Part shown: one piece after another, positions 35,401-46,486 of the stretch
How the letters are laid out: each line of letters opens with the position of its first letter
Numbering within the stretch: position 1 is the stretch's first letter
Origin: Mesostigma viride
Taxonomy: Eukaryota; Streptophyta; Mesostigmatophyceae; Mesostigmatales; Mesostigmataceae
Direction: 5' to 3'
DNA: 64,000 nucleotides
NCBI GenBank assembly: GCA_009746045.1
Contig: RPFO01000017.1
Coordinates: forward strand, 445,001 to 509,000
Notes under the pieces: generated by a model
Seen by the model: only the letters and a program-made list of their open reading frames with translations
Told to the model about the DNA's origin: nothing
Database searches by the model: none
Position numbers and translations under genes: made by a program

Positions 35401-37027
35401 ATACGGGGTAGAGAAAAACCAGCGAGGGGCCCCCCTTTCGCCCCACATGATGTCAAGGAGACAACCAGCGCATGATGTGGCTAATTTGTGGGTGGGTGAC
35501 GGAATCAACATGCCATGCCCACCCATGCTTGCTTAGGCCACACGAAACCTGCCTGAGTGGCGAATCGCGGGCACACAGGTTTGCGGCTTCCGTCAGGCCC
35601 TAAGAAACAGGCGAGATTGCTTTGGTATGCACACACATGCTTTGATAGGCACACGCATGCCTTGATCGGCACCCATGATTCCACAGCTGTCTACCTCGTT
35701 AAATCCATCGCAACACCCTTGCAACCACTCAGGTCACAGTGCTGCGGACCCTTTCCTGCCACTCCGCGGAACACAGCACCACATGCAGGACCTCTCAACT
35801 GGAATCGACACACATGAGCCCTTTCATTCAAATGATGGCACCCGAAGCTTCCTCAAGCGATGAAGGTGTGCCCACGTAGCAAGCGATGAAGGCGTGCGCA
35901 CGTATCCAGCGATGAAGGCGTGCGCACGTAGCCAGCGATGAAGGCGTGCGAACGTAGCAAGCGATGAAGGCGTGCGCACGTAGCAAGCGATTAAGGCGTC
36001 CGCACATAGCCAGCGATGAAGGCGTGCGAACGTAGCAGGCGATGAAGGTGTGCCCGCGTAGCAAGCGATGAAGGTGTGCACACGTAGCAAGCAATGAAGG
36101 CATGCCAATAACGTTCCAACGAGGACAGGGCTACCTTCGCTTGCACAGTAAGTTGCGACACATAATATGTAGGCCATGGGAGTCGACCCTGCCACCCACT
36201 CCTCCCATGATGAAAGCTAAATATTGCTTCATCTTCGCCTAGAGCTGCCTGTGCATGGCTGCTGCTGATGAACCCTATTTGGACGAGTTGACGGCAGCGT
36301 CGCTGTCAACTGAGCGGAAGGCAACTTACGAATTCAAATACGCCCGAGCCGAACTTGGCGATCAGGGCATTTTGGAGTGCCCTGACCTTGCTCATATAAC
36401 CTGGGAAAAATAGCGGTGCAGATCCGGCAGATTTACATTAGAAAGAAAGTATGGTTATCACCTGGTGCGCCCGAGCTCAACTGCGACTACCCAGACAACA
36501 ATAAGATATTCAGGACTTTTTTTCTTTTTTTGCAACGGAAGGAGCAAGCGTTGGGAGCGCCGCCCCACTAACGAGCAGCAAACTACGTCCTCGCCTCCTT
36601 GTCGCCCTGCCACATGGCGACAAGACAAAACAAGCCTTACCTCATCCACCGCTGCAGCAAATTTGACCGTGCCGAGGAAGATTGCGCGGTGGGGGTAGTG
36701 CACGCGTCCAATAGCGGTATTGACGCGTTGACATGATGAGTTTGCACCATACGCACGCAGAGCCGAGGAATTCACAAAAGAAGTTTTGCAAACACTTCGT
36801 GATTTGGACAGTGAATCCGGCACCTGCCATATAAAGATGAGACTATTTAGCAAGAAAATCACGTTGGCTGCCTTAGCCGGTGAGGAAGGAGCTGCCTGCA
36901 GCCGCAAGGCAACATCACGAATTCCCAAAACCGAGAACACTGCGGAAAAGTTTCGCAAATCAAGCGTGGGCGAACCAAACGGAAACGCTTACCAGTAGAG
37001 AACAAAGATCTTCAGCTTGGGAGCCAT
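32438..37027 (-). CDS. SELENOW: Selenoprotein W (UGA = selenocysteine)
   Basis: Small thioredoxin-fold (Rdx family) redox protein, cytosolic. Six exons with perfect phases: 37027-36993, 36651-36641 (11 nt), 36400-36330, 34737-34701, 33722-33655, 32503-32438 (TAG). The product is 95 residues. It starts MAPKLKIFVLY; the split codon TG|C plus the micro-exon gives C-G-G-U, so the redox motif is CxxU at residues 12-15, with the Sec codon TGA at 36642-36644. Then GYMSKVRALQNALIAKFG (helix 1), STPGVSGFFEV, LPDGSRVQLHSKKNGGGHVD and a C-terminal helix ending EKLQEILKSLP. The TPxxxGFFEV and HSKKxGxGxVD blocks are SelW hallmarks and the length is typical (85-100). If TGA were a stop, the peptide would be only 14 residues, yet 80 well-conserved residues follow, which argues for recoding. 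Other Rdx members (SelH, SelT) fit less well. Confidence 0.9.
33835..34240. repeat. Direct duplication in SelW intron 4
   Basis: A segment around CTCTTGCATGAGGACACC continuing AAAAACTCTGCCACG occurs at 33840-33874 and 34174-34209. GGCAGCAACAC.TTGCCAGTC is also doubled at 34153 and 34209. Confidence 0.7.
34365..34445. repeat. Homopolymer cluster in SelW intron 4
   Basis: C17-type run, then A-rich and G-runs in close succession. Length is likely variable or uncertain in assembly. Confidence 0.8.
35855..36110 (+). repeat. 26-bp minisatellite, SelW intron 3
   Basis: About ten copies of AAGCGATGAAGGCGTGCGCA plus CGTAGC, with point variants. Intron 3 spans 34738-36329. Confidence 0.92.
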
Positions 37028-37629
37028 GATGAGTTAAGTCGAGAAGGGCAGTACTGGCGATGTCGGACTACCTTAACCTTTCCCTTTCAAGAAGGTGCTT
37101 TCTCGGTCCTTTTAAGGCACGAGCCCCCGTGCCCTCACTCCGTTCGGGATCCGCTTGCCTTAGACGGGAAGTACGCTGGGCAGGCGTTCAGTCAGCGCGC
37201 TTGTCGACTGGTTGCCACTGGGTGAACTGTCTGCAGCGCTGACGCTCCCCGATCACGTGGCCCGGTGGCAACTATTGATTCGCTGTTGACCGATCGGGGT
37301 TGCCACTTGGCATTGTCCACTGAGCCCGTGGCCAAACAGCAATTCTGCGAGTCTTGTCAACGGGAATCGGGAATCTCTCAGGGATATTTACCCTGATTGG
37401 GTAATTCTGGATGGCAGCAGAATGGTAGGGCTAAGGAATAAAAGGACTTTTGTTACTGACTTACTGTATAGAGGAAGATACTGGAGGTCGGACTTCAACA
37501 CCTCCATAGCTCGCAACCTCATTAGCTACAGTAACACGAGAGTAATTGAGGCGTACGACTGCTGCAGCGTTCATAGATATATAAGTTTCACGTTTTTCTT
37601 CCGGAAAACAAGAGCTGTAGGAGAAAACC
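37028..37629. promoter_or_regulatory. Shared promoter region of SelW (-) and fibrillin (+)
   Basis: Divergent start codons are 602 bp apart. A TATA-like GATATATAAG at 37577-37586 lies about 45 nt before the fibrillin ATG. No TATA is clear on the SelW side. Two inverted GATCGG/CCGATC motifs lie near 37245-37300. Confidence 0.5.
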
Positions 37630-40600
37630 ATGGCATTATTTTCCGTACGGCCGGCTGCACTCCTTGTGAAACCTAGCACCGGCACTAGCATTGGACAACG
37701 TTCCTTGCGTCTGCAGGAAAAGCCCCAGAATAAATGCATTACGGTCATGGCAGCGACGTTGCCAAACTCCGCAATGACCGTCCACCGTGCAGCAGTAAAT
37801 AAAGATGTTGGCAGAAGCGAAGCTGTTGAGGCGCTAGAGGCCTTGGAAAAGGCTCCCGTGCCCGTCACAGAGCAGGACGTGCAGGGGAAATGGCAATTGG
37901 TTTTCTCAAGCGCAATGCCATCATTCATGGCGTACATTCCAGGTAATTGCTTGTTGTGCTGAGTACGAAATCAGCTTTAAGCACACTTGGCGGCCTAGTG
38001 GTATATTTGGCCTATATAGCAATAGGGAAGATTCCCATCTGCGAAAGCTGGTTACCTCTCTGCTGGTGTACTCGTGTTCCTCTTAATGCCCGCTGGTGCC
38101 TTGCTCCGACATTCTGGATTGTAGCTAACGTCACCCTGCAATAGCATCGTTATAGAGCAGAATTAGCGCCCCTTCGTCACAAGATAACAACGGGTCAACT
38201 CTGACTTGTACCTCAGCCTCTTAGGGTTCCTAGGTTTGGCCAACGATCGACCTGTTCCAGGTTTGACGCCGTTCCCGGAAATGCGTAGCGTACGTCCGAG
38301 TTCTTAGGATCAACTTTCTACATAATGCGGGTTGTGGCTGCCTCAAGATGCGGGCCTGTGTATCTGATTAGCCCTAAGTGCTGCGCTGAGTCCTATTCAG
38401 ACTGTGGTGTTCAGAGATCTCTGTACAGATAAGTATCACGAAGCACGTAGGCATGGCCTCTGGCCAATGTTCTGGCGAAATAGCACTTTTGCCGTACAAG
38501 CACAGGTATTCCAAGAACGGCCTACCAGGAATGGCCATTTGTATGCCGGTGACGTACATGCTTTCCTTCACTGGAGGCAAGTTTTGCTGCTGAGGACCTT
38601 GGCAGCTACCTTCCTGCTGGCTCCCGTTGCTCCACGCATGGCACTGTGTTAATGGTTGTCATTGGACCCGGCATTGCTTGGCTTTATTGCTTCCGGTCGG
38701 GCCCGGCATTGCTGTGTGTGGTCACTTCCTGTTGAACCTGGCACTTGCTTGGACCCGGCATTGCTGTGTGTGGTCACTTCCTGTTGAATCTGGCACTTGC
38801 TTGGACCCGGCATTGCTGTGTGTGGTCACTTCCTGTTGAACCTGGCACTTGCTTGGACCCAGCATTGCTGTGTGTGGTCACTTCCTGTTGAACCCGGCAC
38901 TTGCTTGGACCCGGCATTGCTGTGTGTGGTCACTTCATGTTGAACCTGGCACTTGCTTGGACCCGGCATTGCTGTGTGTGGTCACTTCCTGTTGAACCCG
39001 GCACTTGCTTGGACCCGGCATTGCTGTGTGTGGTCACTTCCTGTTGAACCCGGCACTTGCTTGGACCCGGCATTGCTGTGTGTGGTCACTTCCTGTTGAA
39101 CCCGGCACTTGCTTGGACCCGGCATTGCTGTGTGTGGTCACTTCATGTTGAACCTGGCACTTGCTCGGACCCGGCATCGCTGTGTGTGGTCACTTCCTGT
39201 TGAACCTGGCACTTGCTTGGACCCGGCAGCGCTGTGTGTGGTCACTTCCTGTTGAACCTGGCACTTGCTTGGACCCGGCGTTGCTGTGTGTGGTCACTTC
39301 CTGTTGAACCTGGCACTTGCTTGGACCCGGCGTTGCTGTGTGTGGTCACTTCCTGTTGAACCTGGCACTTGCTTGGACCCGGCGTTGCTGTGTGTGGTCA
39401 CTTCCTGTCGAACCCGGCACTTGCTTGGACCCGGCATTGCTGTGTGTGGTCACTTCCTGTTGAACCTGGCACTTGCTCGGACCCGGCATCGCTGTGTGTG
39501 GTCACTTCCTGTTGAACCTGGCACTTGCTTGGACCCGGCAGCGCTGTGTGTGGTCACTTCCTGTTGAACCTGGCACTTGCTTGGACCCGGCATTGCTGTG
39601 TGTGGTTACTTCCTGTTGAACCTGGCACTTGCTTTGGCCCGGCATTGCTGTGTGTGCTCACTTCCTGTTGAACCTGGCACTTGCTTGGGCCCGGCTTTGC
39701 TGCGCCCTGGCGTCGGCACTTTTCACCCTGGTTGGCAGTGAACGAGAACATCACCATCTCGACGCGGGACAACCTGATCAAGCTGGAGACGGACGTGCTC
39801 CCGTTCGGCCTGCTCACAATGGGGTTCCAGGGGAGCGTGAGCTGGGAACAGGACGGCAAGATGAAGTTCATGTTTGAGAAGATGCAGGTGCGATAGGTTA
39901 TTCCCGGGGTACTTTTCTTGGTCTCCTATGTATATCTCACTATTCCCTGTCACCTTTCCCTATTTTATCATATCCCTAATGCCCAGGTGTGCGATGTAAT
40001 CACATGGCCATGCTGTTTTGGATTGATGGCCTCGCGTATGGCAGCGAGGTGGCTCAATTGTTTGTGGTGACCTGCACAAGCAGATCCTTGCAAGGCTTGG
40101 GTGGACCTATCGGAGAGTTTGGTGCTGCCAACGCTGATAGCGATGGTATACGTGCCAGTGTGGATCCTGCAGTTGCTCAAATGGCTGGGGCGGTGCCCGT
40201 CTGCCCAGCTTTATGGACTGTGCTGGGGGAGTACAACCCCAGATTATGCCACACGACTGGCGGCATCCTGTGAGTCGTTCACGAATAAGTCCAGCCGCTT
40301 GTTACTATTGAAAGGCCTTCCATGAACAGCCGCGCACGCAACCCCAAGCCACCTTTCCGGCATTCTGAACACCCGGCAGGGAGTACCTACACTCTCCTAA
40401 TCGTGAGTCTGTACAATTCCTATCACGCTAAAGTACTGTTGGCTCCTGGTAGAACGTTGATCCATCAGCTGGCCTCCCCAGTCGGTGGATGTCGCACGGT
40501 GGGGCGTGCGTGTATAAAGCCGTGGTGAATAACTGTTGCTTGTGCTGCCACTCGTGCACCCACGTTGCCACGCGTGCATCGGACCGCGTGTGTGTGTTGC

Positions 40601-40767
40601 GACCCCAGAATCGGTCCCGCCTGGTGCAAGGCGTGATGGAGAAGCCGCGCAAGAACCCGCAGCCAAAGACGTACACCTTCTTCTTCCTCAGCGAGGACAA
40701 GAAGGTGGCGGCGGCCAGGAGTAGCGCGGTGGGGCAGGTGATCCTGAGGAAAGTGGACGCAGCATGA
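37630..40767 (+). CDS. Plastid-lipid-associated protein (PAP/fibrillin domain)
   Basis: Likely a plastoglobule or thylakoid lipid-binding protein. Exons 37630-37942, 39739-39887 and 40609-40767 (TGA) join in phase (1, 0), 206 residues. Residues 1-~45 (MALFSVRPAALLVKPSTGTS..) are Ser/Ala/Arg-rich with few acids, a chloroplast transit-like leader. The PAP domain follows: EALEALEKAPVPVTEQDVQG, KWQLVFSSAMPSFMAYIPV, then the strand-rich NITIST..LETDVLPFGLLTMGF..GSVSWEQDGKMKF, and the C-terminal FFFLSEDKKVAAARSSAVG, close to the usual ARSS signature that ends fibrillins. The domain is shorter than typical (about 160 residues), so a missed exon in intron 2 (39888-40608) is possible. The third acceptor (CCCCAG, 40608) is the least certain junction. 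Confidence 0.7.
38690..39715 (+). repeat. 52-bp minisatellite, fibrillin intron 1
   Basis: About 19 tandem copies of a 52-bp unit containing GGACCCGGCATTGCTGTGTG and CACTTCCTGTTGAACCTGGC. It ends only ~25 bp before the exon 2 acceptor. Variants (GCGTTG, GCAGCG, TCATGTTG) are shared by non-adjacent units, suggesting block duplication. Confidence 0.95.
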
Positions 40768-41455
40768 ACAAGTGCTGACCGCCGGGTTCCATGAACACAT
40801 TCCTAGAGACCGCATGCAAATTGCCTGTCTACAACTTCGCTGTCTACAACTCAAGCGGCATCCACTGGGGACCAAGTCACCGCATAACCATGGCCTCCGG
40901 GTGATAATTATTTTTTTGCATGGCCTCCTGGCCACCATCTAGAGCGTTGAGCCGCTACGAACCGTGGTGGTACAGAGGGTACAAGAAGCCAGGGCGATCC
41001 CAGGAGCTTGGAGGCAGTTGATGACTTGGGTTCACTTCTACCTCCAAGTGTCCCAACTAAGCTGAGAGAATCACATGGACTTGGACTTTTTTTAGATCGA
41101 GACTATTTTTTTAGAGGCTGGCCAAGTTGCTCTGTCCCCAGTACTGGCGGTTGCGGTTGCTGACTGGTTGTCCTGGCACCATACAGGTGGAATATACCCT
41201 TTTTGAGTGCAAGATGTATGCATAGGCCAGTGTTATTGGCATGCCTCTGTCGAGTTGGTACCCCCCCCCCCATTTTGTCATCAACGAACCAGCCCACACA
41301 AGCACAAAGCGATCTATGGCAGGATGCATAACATTGGTGTCTTGCATGCATCGCACCACAAGGGTTGTGGGTTAACACTGGGTATGCCTCTCAGGCTCCG
41401 GGAGAGGCCTTGATATTTTCCCAAACCGGCGCCTCTAAATGTGTTCCAAGAGGAG
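40768..41455. other. Intergenic downstream of fibrillin
   Basis: No gene or clear repeat, apart from a C10 run at 41262-41272. Confidence 0.4.
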
Positions 41456-42920
41456 GGGTGACATTGAGCCAAGCTAAATAGGGGCCGGATCCTGCAGCCG
41501 CCGGTCCAGAATGTCTGGCCCCTATTTCCATACTAGGGGCCCGTGCAGCTACTGGCACCAATTCTAGCTAGCCCCCATCTTTTCGGCCCCTATAGGGGAG
41601 GATCCAGGGGCCGAATTTTTATGCAGCCGCCAGCCCTAGATTTCGGGCCCCCATATTGTACAGCAGGCGCGGCATGCCGTATCATGCCACGTGGCGTCCC
41701 ATCTTGCCATGCCCCGGATGCCAGCTATGTACGGGCCTACGGATGCCTACACAAAAAAACTGTGTCGGCATCCGTCCTCACGCCGCGCCGCGCTATACTG
41801 TCATGCAGTCTGCAGATGTCTTGCCCAGTTCAGTTCAGTTCAGTTTAGTTGGAATCCCACGCCGGTCATATCCAACAGAGATAGTTTGGCGACGTAAGTA
41901 GCTCGGATGGTAACCTTACTAGGGTACTGTGATATGTCTTGCCCAGTAATTGCCTGTCGCCGGAGAGGCATGCCAGTTAACGTTTTTAAACGCAATGTAT
42001 AAGGATATGGTTGCAATGCAGCAATGTGTGAATGTGGTTGGAACGGAGCTTTGTTAAAATCGGATAATGTTACAGCGCTCACACACTTGAGGCTTGTACA
42101 CGAGTTTGCCAAGTCAAGGCAACACACGTGAGGCGGGCTCGCAAGAGATGCCCAATTGGCACTGGCCTATTCTTTATATACTTGTGCACTGTGCTTTGCT
42201 AGTCCTGAGCAGCCTAAGAGGCCTGCTCAGTATTAACACTCCCGGTACAGTATTCACAACCTGTACAGCGCCCAGATCCTATACAGTAGTTCTGCCATAC
42301 AGGCACAGTGACCACAGAGTACAGTCCACAGTGATTATTGCATCTGCACCTAGAAGTCCAGGACTAAGCCTGCGGTACCAACAGACCACAGGTTAAGGTT
42401 CCTATTTCCTGCGTACGACGTATTAATCCAATACCGTCGTAGGTTCAGCACCTAATTCCTGTCAGCCCAGGAATTACTGTCGACCCCATATGTCGTCGGC
42501 AAATATTCACGTCCGACTTAGAAGAACAGCCGGCTCGCGCTCGCGCGCGACCGGGAAGTCGGAACGCCATAACTTTCTTGATACTTGTCGGAATGAACTC
42601 GTTCCGGTGCCGCTGGAATCGCAGAGATATGCCGAATCAGGAACACGCCAATGCGCTTGGCGTTAACTATGCCGGCATCAAGCCACGTGGCGCCTCATCT
42701 TGCCACGTGGTGCCGCATCTTGCCACGTGGTGCCGCAGCTCGGCCACGTAGCGCTGCGCTATTGGGGGCCAGTAATACGGGGCCACCGCCGCCGACCCTC
42801 GTTTTACTCGCCAGCCCCTATTTCAATTCAGGGGCCGGCGCTTACCGCAGCAGTCAGGCCCTTGGACGGGCCCCTAGTATCCAGGAAATTTTGCCTGGAG
42901 ATGTCACCCCTCCTGTTCCA
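41440..42920. mobile_element. Unclassified repeat element with GGGGCC-rich ends
   Basis: The two ends carry the same words in opposite orientation: GTTCCAAGAGGAGGGGTGACAT (in two parts) near 41442 and GATGTCACCCCTCCTGTTCCAAG near 42900. Both flanks contain CCCCTAT/AGGGGCC blocks, and GCCACGTGGCG..CATCTTGCCA occurs at 41690 and is tripled at 42680-42740. No transposase frame. Could be a solo LTR pair or a non-autonomous DNA element. Confidence 0.4.
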
Positions 42921-42989
42921 AGCCTATCTGTTGTGGGCTCTGGACCATGGGGCAGCCTTACTGCATCCGCTATGAGTCAGCCAAGCTTT

Positions 42990-43409
42990 GCCCATGCAGA
43001 CTAGAGCCACTCTCTGCTAAGACGCCATCATGCCCTAGCCATGCTTAGCCATGATCATCTTCCACCCCATGTCCGCAACTTTGCATAGATGCTGGAATAA
43101 ATGGTGGTGCAGGTGCACCTCAGCTGTGCACCCCCGAGTAGGTGGCAGTTTACACCCACCACCTGCAGGTTGTCGCCTAGAATGTATAAAAAACCATATG
43201 CCCGAGCATATCCGATCTGTGTTGAGATCATCCGAGCTGTGTGTTGATATGGTTGTCCGGTTTTACGGTACGTGACGGAGTGTGCACAATATATGAGAAT
43301 TATCATAACTTTTGGCTTCAGTTATGAAATTACACCGGGTTGGTTGCAACAGATCCGTCTTCTCAAGACGAACACGTTGATATAATTTTCGGCAGCCATC
43401 GCCCCAGAT
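42990..43409. repeat. Copy of the 11.6-kb dispersed repeat
   Basis: Shares ordered blocks with 11640-11870 (see that entry), then runs to the family-C LINE insertion site. Probably the leading sequence of the ORF1-bearing element resumed at 44081. Confidence 0.4.
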
Positions 43410-43422
43410 TTCGTAACCTATC

Positions 43423-44080
43423 CGCTGCCAAGAACGCCGCACCCGGGCCGAGCTCTACTGCGAGCTCCCTCTTGTCACCCATACCATCCGACACCGCCGC
43501 CTCCTCTTTGCCGGCCATCTTGCCCGCACAGACCAGGTGAATACCGATGTGGGCCCTGCCGGGGGGCTTAAGACGGGCCAACCAGGTAGACACCTCCTCC
43601 TATGGCAGGGTCCCCTTGTCCCGTCGCAACCCACTGGCCAGCAAACTTGCGCGCTCCGGGCACCGGCGCGGCGCGACCCGGACCTATGTGACACATTTGC
43701 TTGAAGATGCAGGGCTTCTGGGACTATCCGTACTCCGCGCCCGCATGATTGACAAGGAGAAATGGGCTGCCATCTGCGATAAGCACCCTCCTGAGGGGTA
43801 TGCTCCTGTTTTCTCCCCACGGGCCCCGCGGCCCGTTGCTAGCCAGGGTAGAAGTCCGCAGGTGGAGGTTATTGGTCCTGAGGATAGCCGCTACACTACC
43901 GCCTCGTCTGCCATTACAGTAGAGGACAGCTCGGATGAGGATCACATCCCCATCTAGTGCTTAACCGGGTTGGGGGATGATGCAGACAATATTTGTGTAA
44001 TTATTTTTCTAATGAGGTTAGCATAGTACTCCGTGGCATGCATTTGCGCATGACACGCAAGTACTTCCTTACTTACTTAC
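43423..44080 (+). mobile_element. Truncated LINE (family C) with 13-bp target-site duplication
   Basis: Flanked by TTCGTAACCTATC at 43410-43422 and 44081-44093. Contains the C-terminal RT tail in a less damaged frame than the 10.3-kb copy (THLLEDAGLLGLSVLRARM..., ending DSSDEDHIPI at 43957), the 3' UTR and a TTAC repeat tail. Confidence 0.9.
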
Positions 44081-44138
44081 TTCGTAACCTATCACAAAAC
44101 TCGGCACAGGCGGAGTTCATCTTTTCCGGATACCAGCT

Positions 44139-45565
44139 ATGGCGGAATCCCAGCCAGCCGCCTCCCCTCCTCCCGCAGATGGGGAGGAAACCGCGCCCAC
44201 CACCATTTCGCAACTCCTCGCAGATGCGGAAACCTTAGCGACGCAGCCACCGGCTGGCGAGGCGGCCATTAAAGCCCCCTCCAAGGGGCATTGCGCAGGA
44301 CCCGCAGACGAGATGGATAGCCAGGTCCCTCCGCCATCGGCTGCATTTCCCAGCGGGGTAATCCGCGAGGAAGCTCCCCTGGACGACGCTAGCGACGACG
44401 CTGCCTTTAACCAGCGTCTTTCATGCCCACGCAGGTTGTATCAGAGCACGAGTTCTTCTCGCTTACCGTCGTGCAGGCGCAGGCCATCCTGCGCTACATG
44501 GCAGACCACGACATTGCGATCTACGCTCCCGGCAGGCAAGGCGACACCATCTCAGTGGAAGACACTGCCGGCATGGAGGAGCCACAGCTTCGACTTTCTG
44601 TATATTCTTGAGCCACGCGCAGGCCCCAAGCCTCTGGGCACTCATTGCCGCCTACCAAGATGCTGAGCAAGGCGCCAAGGCCAAGGCCCCGCCAACACTC
44701 CTTTAGTCAGCTTCCCCGGAAGCCGACCTGCAACAGCTCAACCAGAAAGTCGCGGCCATGGCCGGCCAGCTCGCCGGCCTGTCGACTACGTACTCTGCGA
44801 CAGGACACCTCGTACGCACCAGTATATATCAAGGAGACAACCAGTATGGCCGAGGTGAAGGCAGCTCTGGCCACCTCGCCCTAGCCGGCAGTCCCATCGC
44901 CTTCCATGCAGCTATGCAACCATGGTACGTGAAGCAGGCTGACATTGCTACCATGATGGCGGACGCTGCCCGGATCGAGGGGGACAGCGGCCCATGCAAG
45001 ACCGCAATTGAATACGAGCAACAATCACACAGTATTGTGGTACATTTCTTTGAGGTAGGAGGTCCCCAGGAAACGGATGTCATGCTTGCACAACGTACGC
45101 CTGCACCAGGCCCTCATCGTGGATCTGCTGGGCAACGACCGCATCCGCATTGAGTTGGCAGCATGGATGGCAGGCCAACCTGGCCCCATCTGGGTGACCT
45201 TCACGAGTGTTGCCAGCAAGGTGAAAGTCCTGCATGCAGGCCCGCAAGCTTCTGGGCGGGAAAGGCAAGCTCAGCATCGACGACCTACTCTCTCCAGCAA
45301 GCTCGCCATCAAGAATGGCATGCTGGGAAGCGAGGCAGCGGTCCAGGCCAGGCACGCCGGCGTTTGCTCCTACGTCCGCCTTGTCAACGACATCCCCGTT
45401 CTTGTCATTGCCGGGAAGCGCACGGACGTGCATGCAAGCTCCCAACAAGCGGCACAAGCCACACCCCAAGCCAGCCCCAGCTGCATCGTCGTCGTCGTCA
45501 ACGCACGTCCCCGGCATGGAGGGCGCCCGGTAAGGGCACACCATCGCGGCCTCGTGGTACAATAG
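44139..45565 (+). pseudogene. LINE ORF1-like pseudogene
   Basis: Starts at ATG 44139 (MAESQPAASPPPADGEE), a Pro/Ala-rich acidic N-terminus. The frame shifts near 44425 to VVSEHEFFSLTVVQAQAILRYMADHDI, shifts again near 44600, and has a coiled-coil-like LQQLNQKVAAMAGQLAGL at about 44730. A central block (ALIVDLLGNDRIRIELAAWMA, in part) near 45110-45180 and a C-terminal KNGMLGSEAAVQARHAG..VLVIAGKR block (45310-45420) fit an ORF1p RRM plus C-terminal domain. At least four shifts or stops. Confidence 0.45.
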
Positions 45566-46486
45566 GCTTTGGGCACAGCCTTTATTAATAAACAAGCCCC
45601 TTTCCATCCCCATGTCGCACCATGCGAGCATGATCGGGATGCAAGGTTGCCAGGCACGCCACGGTCAACCCTCCCGCCGATTTTCCAGCCTCACTCGCCT
45701 CTTGGCCCGCCTTGCATGGTCGGGATGAGGCTCAGTCGACACTCCAGCGACCCCAGCCAGGACATGCAGAGAGGACGCATATCCGCCCTGAAAGAAAGAC
45801 TCCATGCGTTGAAAAGGATTAATTAACCGCAATCGCCACCCTCCTCCCCCCCTGGCACCCCCTCCACCCCCACCCCCACCTCCAGCACTACCCTTCTCCA
45901 CCCCCAGCAGCGGCGTTTAATGCTAGTACAGTAGAAAGCTGAAAATCTGTCGGTGGAAACATGCACGGCATTTACGCAAGAAATGACGGATTTTGCACCC
46001 CCATATTTATTCACCGTCGTCAATGTCGGAAAATTAGAAGCGAAACTCAAAAATCGAAAACGCTAACAACCGGTTTTTAGGATCGAATATTACAATGAAC
46101 AAGCAGAGCTATTGCGTCCAGAATTTTATCTCCTCATGTGACGAGGACCTTGAGACACGTACCACACAGAAATCTGTTTTTTTGCGAAAAATTATTGGTG
46201 CGCTGTGAAAAAAAAACTTGTCCCGTTCAATGCCCTCGTCGTAGTTTTAGCATATATCATTCCAAAATAATTCCATGAGTTCTTCGTGATGTAAGCTTCG
46301 CCTTGACATGCACCTCGAGCAGCTGCAATGACGCAAGTTTCAGAACGCTAGCTGATGCTCGACCGCCATGCATTGGTGTTTTTGTCGTTTTGGCCTCTCG
46401 CGTGGCGGGAAAAATCTAGATCTCGGACGAAAAGCTGACAGTAATTTAGGACAAAGTCTGGCAGGGCTCGATGTGTTGTGATCAGG
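45566..46486. other. Spacer, no gene seen
   Basis: C-rich run with CACCCCC repeats at 45836-45905, then AT-richer unique-looking DNA. No domain in any frame. Confidence 0.4.

Noticed and set aside
35855-36110. 26-bp repeats considered as a CRISPR array
   Set aside because: No spacers; plain intronic minisatellite.
36995-37027. First SelW exon considered as a flavodoxin/WrbA start
   Set aside because: Downstream exons give CxxU, GFFEV and HSKKNG blocks, which are SelW and not flavodoxin.
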